From positions 19,203,001 to 19,267,000 of the forward strand of contig NC_092186.1 in assembly GCF_043641665.1 (NCBI RefSeq): a stretch of DNA of 64,000 nucleotides. The letters are read 5' to 3'. The notes beneath the pieces are model-generated. The model was given only the letters and a program-made list of their open reading frames with translations. It was not told the DNA's origin and searched no databases. This stretch comes from Enoplosus armatus. Lineage: Eukaryota; Chordata; Actinopteri; Centrarchiformes; Enoplosidae. The translations under genes and the position numbers were made by a program. Shown piece after piece: positions 47,401 to 58,000 of the stretch; positions within the stretch are counted from its first letter, which is position 1, and each line of letters opens with the position of its first letter.

Positions 47401-50400
47401 GTGCAATCCAGAATTTGTGACTGTAAACAAGACTAAGAGTCTACAGTCATGCTTGTGGCTCTGTGAGGATGTACTTAGGCACAGCAGTACCTTGAGCTAA
47501 ATACTAACATCAGCATGCTAATATGCTGATGTTAATCAGGTGTAATGTTTACCATGTTCTCCATCTTAGTTTAGCATGTTAGCATGCTAACATTTACCAC
47601 GAAACACAGAGTAGTGCTGAGGCAGATGGGAATGTCATTCCTTTTGCAGGTATTTGTTTATAAATACAATTTTGACGTGATGATGACACAAGAAGATGAA
47701 AAGTCAGTCAAGTTATTACAATTCAGCCTGAGGGAGACATTAATGTCAGTCACCCATCCAATGGTTGTTGAGATATTTCACTTATAAATAAAAATGCCAA
47801 CCTCATGGCGGCATCAGGGTTCATCCTCTGGGGAATGTCTGTACAACATTTATTCATAATCCGTCCAATAGTTGTTGAGATATTTCTTCATTATCTTTTT
47901 CGTTTTTTTGCCTTTTTTTGACAATCAGCGTAGAGAAACAGGAGACAACAGTCATTAATCATTAGGACAATCATCCCATCCCTAGAGTAAAAAAGCTGTT
48001 CACTCACGAGTCCCACCTGAGAGAGCTTGAGCAGTTTTGCAAAGAAGAATGTGCAAAAATGTCAGTGTCCACATGTGTAAACTGATAGAGACATATCTAC
48101 ACAAACTAAAGGATGTGATTGCTGCCAAATGTGCCTCTACTGAATACTGACTTGGTGGGGAGAAAACAAGTCTCTAATATTTTATACTTCACTTTCACCA
48201 CTTTCACTTTGACATAAAAGGGTCTTTGTCTGTTGATCAGTGTCAAAAAAGCCACATTACTTTGATTTAATGTTAGACAATAAAACATGAAAACCAAAGG
48301 GGTATGAACTATGTATAAACTGAGGCCAATTAAGTGGGTTCCTTAGAAGGAAAAGGAGTTGTGGGAAAATTCCTGCTGTGGAAAAGGGGCTTCTGACATC
48401 TCTGACATCCTGCTCTCTCCTGACATGTCAGTGACTTCAGGCTGTCTAATCTCACAGGACTGTGCACAATCCAGTGGGAGTGTATATCAGACAGTATGCA
48501 ACAGCTTTCAAAAAATAATTTAAAGAATAAAACAGACATTGTCCACAGAGGCTGGACACTCCTCAGAGAGAACTGGAGGGGAATCAGCGTCAGCCATAGT
48601 CAGACATGTAACTCTTTTACCAGCTTAACTACTTACAACTACCAAATTATTCTCCCCACATTAAAGCCACGATGTAGAATTTTAGGATATCTAAATTGGC
48701 GCCCCCATTCTGATGAGGGCTTTGATTCCACATGTAGTGGCTTTAATATAAATGAAGCATTAATCTCACTTTTGGATACGTCTGTTCTACTCTCCTATCA
48801 CACTGTACACTCAGTTTCTCTGACTGTGCTCCTATTTAACCCACTCAAACATTCTGGGTTTTTTTACCCATCTGTGTAAGGGCTTTGAGGCAGCGGCAAG
48901 GAAACAGGGGAAACACAAGCAGAGAGTCTGGGTAAAGGTTTCCTCCAGCGGCCTGAAAATTGTGGATGAAAGGACCGGGGTGAGTTACACACTAAATCTG
49001 TCCCAGATCTCTCTTCCCTCATTGTGTTGACGTCCTGTAGCTGTAGCGCCCTCCTCAGGTTGATGGTTAATCCTGAAAAGTTTCTCTTGTATGCAACCAC
49101 AGCAACCCCTGTGGTTTTCCAGTGGATTAGAAAAACCTGTTTTCTGCTTGTAATTACTACACTGATGTCAGATACCATTTACATTCTTTTTTGCTTTGTT
49201 TTTCCAACATTTGACAATTCTCAGGATTCCTTCGGGAGGTAAAGCAGAGTATTTATACAACTGGCATGGATCAGTCCCGTAAAACTGCTTTGTAGTTTCC
49301 TGATAAAAGTCTCACTAGAGAGTCTAGTGGGCCAGTTAAGTCCACCACGGATATATTTTAAATCCCTCCTCAGAAGCCAAAATGTCTATTTTCTTCCATG
49401 AAAAGCATAAAATGTGGCATTTAGTACATTTTTTCTACCAATAATAATATGTGAATGAAAAGAGGAAGTAGTGTTTCTCATGAGAAATGAATACTTCACT
49501 GTTAATGTATAAGTTATGGTTTCACTTCTGCCCCTGTTTTGGTCCAATTTCAGGTTCAAGTGCTGGTTGTGGTGGTGATGACATCACACACTTTTACCTG
49601 CATTGAACTATTCTGGATATTTCTGCCGCGTTAAACAATTTCAACACATTGCTTTTTTGATTCAGTTAGTTTCAAGGCCAAAAAAATCAATAATCAGGTT
49701 AATGATGAAGACCCAAGATCCAGAAAAACTAAAAACGTTCCACCACAGAAGAGAAACTGTTGAGAAACCAGACAAAATAATTTTAATGTGACTACACTTT
49801 ATGGTTTGATATGGTTTGAACGTAACTAAAAGCCCAAATCCTCTCTATTGTGTATTTTTCAGGCTGTACTTTATGACCACGACAGGAGCAGGATCAGCTC
49901 TTTGACAAAAGACGAGTCTGACCCCAGAGCTCTGGCCTACGTCTACCAACACCAAGACACCTACAGCCTCTTCTACATCAAGATGGCCAACCTGGTAACA
50001 ACACAACACACAGTACTGCATGGGAAACATACAGGATGTCCGAAAAACATATAAATATCAGGTGGTGTTAACAAATATTAATAATGGTTATTTAAACAGT
50101 TCATTTGTTTCATTACAATATATTACATTCATTGTAATGTCGTTATGGCCCCAGTAACCCCACATTAAGAGTAGGATCCTCAGGTCAATGGATTTAGTAA
50201 GTGCAGTGAACAGACATATACAGTATGTGCCTATTGCAGGTTGGCTACAAGTGCCAGTATGTTTGTGGTCTACAAAGAGAAATAACAATATACGATATAT
50301 CATTACAACAAGTGGGAAGTAACATGGCCTTCAGAGCAATAAAGCTTTTTATTGTAGCTATTTAAATCACAGAAAGGCGTTCTCATAATTAGCTTCAAAG

Positions 50401-51115
50401 ATAACCATGATATTCCTTTGCAGGTACTTAGGTTAACTGTGCATGAATTACTAAACATTATGGCAAATTACTTTTCATTACTGTTCATAAACACGATACA
50501 AATATTTAATATTTAACTATAGCACCCTCAAATAACAATATAGCAACCTCGTAGCCAAGAAATTTAGATATGTTTGACAGCTGATCAGCTCTGCCTTAGA
50601 AAAGCATAACCCTCATCAGGTTTCCTATCATTTGTAAAGTGCCCTGTAGTATTTTCTATAAGCTATAATGTCTGTGGAGTGTCAGTGGAGATCTGCTGTA
50701 AAAAGTTATAGACAGCCTCTTTTTATCTCCAGCAGTAACAATACATAATAAACAGGAGTATTAAGTTCTGGTTAACTTGAAAATTCCTGAGAAAGACACA
50801 GCAAACATGGAACAACCGCAATGTCCAGTGGCACTATGAATGTAGCATCAAAGGAAATCTGCTGGATGAAAATCTGAGAAGGAGGGAGGGCTGACTCGAA
50901 ATCCAGTCAGTCTGTTTTGACCCTGGACGACTGTCAGTTTTGTATCATTCGTGAGTGTGTTTGGTCCACAGTGTGTTTCACCTGTCTTTATCAGGCAGAT
51001 CCGGTCCTGGTCGACATCGAGGAGGTTCGTCAGGCTGTGGACCAAGAGACCCCACAGAAACCTGCAGAGGCACCGACTCAAGTCAGAGCAAATCTTTATA
51101 AGTGTTTATGAGTGG

Positions 51116-51151
<36 letters not shown>

Positions 51152-51909
51152 AGTTTTGTTTATTTGTTTGCTTGTTTTTTCCAGACCAGTTCCTTACTGC
51201 TTCTAAATGACAGTTCAGCCCCTCCAGCTGAGGTAAGTGAAGAAATAAAAAAAGCTCAGTTTTATTCCTTTTGAAAACCCCAAATCTTTTGCTGAGGTTT
51301 ATCATTGAACATATCTTAGTCTTTATCTTTTTGTCTCCAAATGATGTAGGTCACATGTTGACACACAGCTCTTCAGTGTTTGAATGTACCAAATGTACCG
51401 TTATTTTCAGGGACCAGCTTTAGAGGATGTGTTCAGTCCACGACCAGACTCTTCATCAGGACAATCAAACCAGGTAAAATGAACAAAACACAACAATAAA
51501 CGTGAAGGTTTTAAGCCACTGTGCCTCACCAGAACCACGACAGCGTATGAACATTTTCACAAGCAATGGTCCAACTGAGAATTTAACCACCAAACCACAG
51601 TAGTCAAAGTTGTTGGTTGAAATACAGGAAATTAAATCTTTTATTCTACTGTTATCAGACTGTAGCATTCTTCTGGTTCTCTGTCGACAGGCCTCTTCCA
51701 CTAATGAGCTGATGGAAGTCTTCTCCATCCAGATGGAGGAGCCACTGATGCCCACACAGAGCTCATGTTCCAGTCAGCCAGGTTAGTTACACCATGAGAC
51801 CAGGATCTGACATGAGTTTAACCTTAACCATCTTTAAAAACATTTTATTTGTAGAGTTAGTTGGGGGCAGTACAGAGCCTGGAGGTGCTGTAGGAGAGGC
51901 CTAATGTGT

Positions 51910-51940
<31 letters not shown>

Positions 51941-54304
51941 GGGGGGTAATCAATTTCCTTCTTGCTCGGTTCCCCCCAACTTTCTTCCATTTTTTGCTTA
52001 ATTTTTAAAATGTATAACCTATTTACTCTATTTTTTCTTTACGTAGCAAAAATATAAGTCCCATCAGGATTCTTTTAAGAACAGCCAACAAAGCACATAG
52101 CACATAAAATGGAGCCATTAGTCATAACAGTTTATTTTGTAATTATTGTGGCCAAAAATCATACAATCAGTAGAGGCTTTTCTGGCATTCTTGGATTCAG
52201 TTTCCAATCTTTTTTGTTATTCTGCAATAAATTGTGATAAACTGGACTGCAGTGGTCCTGTTACTGGATATTCTGAAACAAACACACAAATATACAGTAC
52301 ATAATACACATGGAAGAGGGAAGTTGATTCAAGTCATATTTGTGAAACATCTACTTTAGTTTGCTTAAATTTAGAGATAGCAGGTTTGATTGTTTTCATT
52401 TGATTATATTGTGACTAACAGGTGTGGACATACATTAAGGCCCAAAATATGTTGTTGGTACAGTCCTTCGTGCCATTGCAGGATCCATACGCAGATCTAG
52501 CGCAGAGTTTATCAGTTTGTCATGCAAATAAATATTAAAAACATCCAGCGGTCATAAAACTACGGGACCATCAGACAAACATTGAGCACTTCCCTCCTCT
52601 AGATTTACTCTAGGTGACTCACTGTTGGTATCTCCCTTGTGTCTCACTGAATGAGAGCATTAACACACCTACAGCATGTTAACACACATCACACTGTGGT
52701 ATAGAAACTGTGATTTAATCTATGTAAGATGATTGAAGTGCTGCAGAGCCCGCACACCAAAAACTCCACTCACAACTTTATTGAACATCAAATGACAATA
52801 TTTCAGTCTGTAACAAACTAAGCACCTGATCTAACTATAATATACTGAACTTTATACATCATGAGATAAATTCAAAAGGTCAGGCAGCAATCTGGACCCG
52901 TACGCTGACAACTGACCTTTGACCTGGAGGTGCAAGAGAAATGCACACAGTGTCTCTTAATGTACACAGTAATTTCCCATGATCCCCCTGTGTTCGTGAT
53001 GTTTAACATGTACTCTGGCAGGGAATAACATAATTCCCATGGTGCAGAAGATAAAGAGCCATGTTTCAGTCACGTTTTTATATTGTATACAGTGAGACGG
53101 AGGAATGTCCAGTGTTTACTGAGCATCCATCAGTGATGGAACAAATGATCTCACAGATTCACTCTGCCTCTCTCAACACATGCTCAGTTCCCACACTTTA
53201 AGATTCAGTTATCTCAACCTCCTCCTCTGTCTCTGCTGGCTGGTATAGTGGGAAAATGATAAAATCACGATGTATGGAATTACAGCAATAAACGGTGAAC
53301 AAGATTGGCAGTGAACCTACAAAAACGCTGCCATTAAAACAAATCCAGGGTTTGGCAAATCATCCGATATAAACTAGGATTGCAACTAATGATTCATTTC
53401 CTGTAGATTTTTTTTAGATTAAGTGATAAATTGTTATAAAACAGAGAAAAGCAGCAAATCCTCAAACTTACAGAACTGTAGCCAATGTTTCTGCTCAATG
53501 AATAACTGAATAATTTTGAAATGATTTGTTTTCTTGCCAAGAGTTAGATCAAAGAAGATCAATAACACTCTCGTGTCTGTTCTTCAAATATAAAGCTAGA
53601 GCTTGATTAGCTTAGCTTAGCTGGAAACAGCTAGCCTGGCTCTGTCTGAAGGTAAAATATTCTGCTTACCAGAGTCTCTAACGTTCACTAATTAAAAGAT
53701 TGTATCTTTATTCTGTACACAAAGTGAAAATGTAAAAACAACAAGCTGTGGTTTCACAGGGAGTTGCATGCTGGAACTGTTTCAACATCACAGTTCATTT
53801 GGCAAGTGGGTTGTGACAAATACCTTGCACAATAGACAAGACTCCGTTTTGTTGGCTTCAGGAGTTTGACCAAGTTTTAAAGACCCACTTCATTTATCTT
53901 CTTCTTTCCTCTCAGAGTCTCCACAGCCATCGCTCTCCACCTCTCAGATCCTCTCCATGTTCCCCACACAGCCAGTAGGGGGCTCTCCATACTCCTCTCC
54001 CCCATACTCTCCCACCACCACGCCCTGGGGCCAGCAGGGGCTTCTGGGAAATCAGTGGGCAGGTCCAGCTGTGGCTCCTTGGCCCACAATGCCCAGCAGT
54101 ATGGCAGCAGCGTGGGCACCAGCAGGCATCACAGCGCCCCCTACAGGCGGCCAGATTCAGGCTCACGGCCCTCAGCCGGGAGTCATGAGGGGAGGAAACA
54201 CACCAGCCTCACCCACCCCTTTAAACTCCTTCTATGCCCCCACTGGAGCCACGGGACCAGTGCAGTCAGGGTCCCCCACCTTGGACTACAATCCCCTCCT
54301 GTGA
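44431..54304 (+). CDS. DAB2-like PTB-domain adaptor, short form (9 coding exons)
   Basis: Coding exons: 44431-44515, 46792-46931, 48881-48979, 49863-49994, 50995-51081, 51185-51232, 51411-51473, 51691-51781 and 53916-54304, in total about 377 residues. Disabled-family proteins bind NPxY tails of LDL-receptor-type cargo and PI(4,5)P2 through a PTB domain and act in endocytosis or reelin signalling. Residues about 38-175 form the [36 protein letters not shown], '[20 protein letters not shown]' and [15 protein letters not shown]. VPDAxGDKM and VWVxxSxSGLKI side with DAB2 rather than DAB1. The tail (182-377) is Pro/Ser/Gly-rich with WGQQGLLGN and PWPTMPSSM, and ends LDYNPLL. It lacks the NPF, DPF and long C-terminal region of DAB2 (about 770 aa). 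All phases agree. The donor after exon 5 (CAA|GTCAGA) is weak. The start is the first of two adjacent ATGs; the second has the better Kozak context. Upstream non-coding exons are likely. Confidence 0.82.
46435..46750. repeat. Degenerate CA-rich tract before the first PTB-core exon
   Basis: About 300 bp of ACAC-rich sequence with runs such as ACACACACACAGACACACAG, broken by AATA/TAA interruptions. It ends about 40 bp before the acceptor of the exon at 46792. An old, eroded dinucleotide array. Confidence 0.75.
47430..47895 (-). repeat. Dispersed teleost repeat, minus-strand copy (intron 2 of the DAB2-like gene)
   Basis: Read on the minus strand: TAACATGCTAAA/GTTAGCATGCTAACATG-type phrases, 'ACCTCATGGCGGCATCAGGG' on the plus strand, and two AGTTGTTGAGATATTTC-type ends. 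Same family as 6525-6720, 43290-43650 and 61735-62270. Confidence 0.65.
51119..51149. repeat. (TG)n microsatellite
   Basis: Uninterrupted TG tract in the short intron between DAB2-like exons 5 and 6, just upstream of the exon 6 pyrimidine tract. Confidence 0.95.
51905..51946. repeat. (TG)10 followed by a run of about 23 G
   Basis: A TG tract (51905-51924) runs directly into about 23 consecutive G residues (51924-51946), in the last intron of the DAB2-like gene about 120 bp after exon 8. Poly-G of this length is rare, and its exact count in an assembly is often unreliable. Confidence 0.93.
53378..53790 (+). repeat. Two adjacent dispersed repeats in the last DAB2-like intron
   Basis: At 53378-53525 lies a fragment of the AGGGATGCAACTAAC family ('TAGGATTGCAACTAATGATT', 'GAGAAAAGCAGCAAATCCTC'). 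At 53530-53790 lies a shortened copy of the TTAGCTTAGCTTAGC family ('AAGAGTTAGATCAAAGAAGA', 'GATTAGCTTAGCTTAGCTGG'). Together they end about 125 bp before the last coding exon. Confidence 0.65.
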
Positions 54305-55044
54305 TGAACTGGTTAGAATGGGAAGATTGTCAACAATATTAACATGGCTAGATGGCTTTTGATTTGATTGATGAATTTGTAAAATTCTTATTTAATTTTC
54401 ATGAGTCCAAAGAGAATTTATTTTGATTGGGTAGAAGGTGAGGTAAATACAGTACAGATACAGTAAATATCTGCTGATTGAGACCCATGCAAATATAATT
54501 TCTATTTACATAAATCTGGAACGTTCATATCTTTTTCTATATGAAATTAATTACAATTTGCCGTCTTATCTTTCTTCAGGTTTGCTGGTATACTCCACAT
54601 ACAGAATAAAATACAGAACATACAAGGAAACTTTACTTTGAGTTACCTTTCTTCAGACGACACTATGTCACTTTGTCTTGTGGTTTATTAACTAAAATTA
54701 TGTCATTGACAAAAGAAACAGATTACAAGGACATAACATTACTCAACTTGAAATGTCCTCACAGTGCCCCAAATACATATTACTATACATTTTCAAAAGA
54801 CATGAGGAAACACCTGACATTCTAAGAAGAAATGAAACAAACTGGCTGGCAGCATTGATGTTTCTCTAAACTGTAAATCCCATGTTGTGGCGCTGTCAGT
54901 CACCCTGTTGCCCACGGTGAATTACAGAGCATTTCCTCGTTTGCAGTAAGTTTAGTTTCGTGTGCAGTAGCATCAACCTGGATACTGATTCACTGCTGGA
55001 CATGGAGCACTTTATCCATCACTGAACCATCACTAAAGGCAAAT
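54305..55044 (+). other. DAB2-like 3'UTR, then short spacer / presumed FYB-like 5' exon
   Basis: An AATAAA at 54605-54610 is the likely poly(A) signal of the DAB2-like gene, giving a 3'UTR of about 0.32 kb. Only about 420 bp then remain before the proposed FYB-like first coding exon, so the promoter of that gene must be compact. A GAGGAAATGC core (minus strand, about 54929-54938) is compatible with an ETS/PU.1-type site, but one short motif is weak evidence. Confidence 0.45.
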
Positions 55045-58000
55045 ATGGTAAGAAATTGTTATTTACAATGTTATTTAGGAGGTTTTATCTAAAATACAAA
55101 TCAGTGGAGTGAGCAGCACCTTTCACACTTCCCTTCATGTGTTGGCTGTGTAATTCTGGCCATTTCCTCAGACCCCTCAAGGCGTTGTAGAAAGACCTTG
55201 AAAGATTATATTTTTCACTGAGGCTAAACCTCAGTACCTATTGCAGTAAGCAGAAAGCAGTAAAATATTGATGCGTTCAGCTAAAATTTGTTACAGTAAT
55301 TACATAATTAATTACAATAAAAGGGGAAGTTGGATTTTGAAAAAAAAAAAGGAATGTTCATGCTTCTGCTGATGAAAGAAAGCTTTGTTACACACACAGC
55401 TCTAGTTAATGAGTCACAGTGTGTTCAGTACCGCTTTACTTCTACCTTTCTATCTTCCTTTTTTTAACAATTTAAGTAAATGATGGTTGATATTTAGTCT
55501 TTAAATTGTAAAGGATGCTGTACTTTCTCCAGGGTTTTCTCTTTTTTTCTGTAGCATAGACTGGCTGCTACTTGATATTAGATAAAAGACTGCTATCACA
55601 TGTATGTATTTAACTAAACTTTATTCGCATACCACCTTTCTTACAGGTTAGTGCAATTCAAAATGCTTTACAGATGATTGACAAGCTGATGATAAGACAG
55701 CACAAATGATTTACTGGCTATTGGTGTAGCCTTAATACAGATCAACAGAAGACATCAATAGAGTCCGGCTTTCACACACCAGAAAATAATTTAAAGGGCA
55801 GCATGAGTTATGCCTATAATTGAATAATATTCTATTTATTTGACAGTCTTCATTTTGTCCCTTAGTTGTAAATATCTCTGCAGCACACCTGCACAGCTAC
55901 AGTCTGTGGTGAGACCTTTTATAACATCTGCGATAACATGTCAGTGCCAGAGGAGGCAACACACACGTATAGATACACACACATGCATACACACACTGTG
56001 TTGCTGCTGCAGGCGTTCGCTGACTGGAAGTAGAAGCCCATGTGCGTGTCTTTTGTGGTGTAGAGGAAAAGGTTTTGTCTGTTTCCTCTGTTCCTTGTAA
56101 TAAGCAGGACAGCTGCAAGCAGGGCATGCAGCTTATTGGTGCAGGAGTTACGGGGGGGGGGCATCTCTATGGTAACCGGTGCAGGATGCTAGCTGAGGTA
56201 CAGAGGTGTGTGGTTGTGAGCACTTCCTGCTCTTCTTCACACACTGTTACAATTGTAGGTGTTCAAACAGTATGTGATGGGATTCTTTTATTACCATCAT
56301 GTTGATGTGTTCATGTTTTGTTGACATAACAGAGGACAAGACGAGAAGTTGCTTTTAGTTCCACCATGTTTCCCTCCTTGCTGATCATATCTGTCGGTCT
56401 GTCAGTTAGCTAACCACTGCAATGATATTATTTCTGTTCGGAGCATTTCCCTCTTGATTGATTGATTCACTTGTTTAGGTGAGAATGACAACATCCAAAC
56501 CCCAAATAACGCCACAGAGGCGCCTCAAAATAAGGAACTTCAGTCCTTACAAGATGACTGAGACTCATGTCGACACTGATGAGGGGACATTTTCTTTCAG
56601 TTTGGACTTTCGTCCACAGTAAACATGTTTTCAAGGGCTCCCTGGCCACTTTATACAATTGATAGCATCGTTATCAGTTATTGTTGACACTGTCAGAGGT
56701 GTTAATTCAACTATATGTTTATTACTGAGGTCATAGTTAGTGGTGAGTTTGTAAATGGGTTGGACAAAATATTAGAAACACCTCTCAGTGTAATGCAGTC
56801 CAGTACAAAACCACTGCAAACTACAACCTCAATAATAAACATATAGTTAAATGAAAACCTCTCTAACAGAGTCAATCACAACTTATTATCTTTGTAAAGG
56901 TGGCTGTGCTGCTGTTCTGGATTGCAGTCGGTTTTACAGGTATACCTAATAAAGTGTAAAAATGCTGGTCTTGAGTTTTTAAGACTTACTGTATGATCCT
57001 CTCACACATACAGCAGCAGAGTTCAACTTCAGTGTGAGGAACCAGACAGGAAATGACTTCTAAATATCCAGTTTAATAAGAATACAGAGACCGACATCAG
57101 TGTCTGATCAGCAGGCGAAAGCAGACGAGTTCATGATGCAAATGTTAAGTTAAGATAGTAAGTTAGTGAGTAAACTTTGTTTCAATAGCGCCTTTCAAAA
57201 CCAGAGGTGCTTCACAGGTGCACTGAAAATACATTACCGTAAAATATAATAAGAATTTCAGAAAGTGGCCCAACATAGAGAAATAAAACAAAACATAAAA
57301 AGAACAACATTAAAAACATTGTGGTAAAAAATGAGATAGTCAAGATATCCAGCCTTATCCTCAGACACCATACCTGTGACCCTAAATGACCAAAATACAA
57401 AAGATGCAACAAAGACAAAAATAAATCTGTCATGAAATCAAAGTCAGGAACCCCCTTAATTGCCTCAAGCTTTGGTACAACATCATACTGCATTGTGTGT
57501 TAGTTACAGTTAAATGCAGTTAAAACAATCATCTGAATAAGTGGCAATGGAGCCTTTAATAGGAGTTCTATTTATTGTGTCTCAGTGAACAGAAATGAAC
57601 AGAAATAAGATTTTAACGTATCATTAGTGATATGTAATTTGTTTTTATTGACCTCTGAGAGGATTACTCATTGTTGCCTTCAATATCTTACTGTTCAGAC
57701 TTGTAAAAGCTTGTGTCTGCTGCACAGAGTTGGAGGAGACTTATCAGCTCTGTGAAGATCAAAACAACCAGGAAGCTGTGTTGTTGCACGGTGCATTCTC
57801 ACTTCGTGGTGATAGCGTAGGGGTTTGACGTATTTGTGAGCGTGGGGGGCATGCCTTGCTGTGCTGCTAACTTCCTGCTTCAGAAACAGAGCTGCTGCAG
57901 TGGAGTTTGTGCTCCTGTGTTGTTGTCAGGGGGAGAGCATTGATGTCAAGGCTCTGAGGGCCAAGTTCAACAACAAGGCCAGCACCTCGGACACCAGCAG

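Noticed and set aside
48496..48879. 127-codon plus-strand frame just before a DAB2-like exon
   Set aside because: It is intronic, ends at the acceptor by chance and has no family similarity. The real exon begins at 48881 in a conserved frame.
57861..57929. ATG at 57861 as the start of the FYB-like protein
   Set aside because: The 23 residues before GESIDVK are Cys/Leu-rich, unlike the family, and a good acceptor (TTGTTGTCAG) lies between them and the conserved part.
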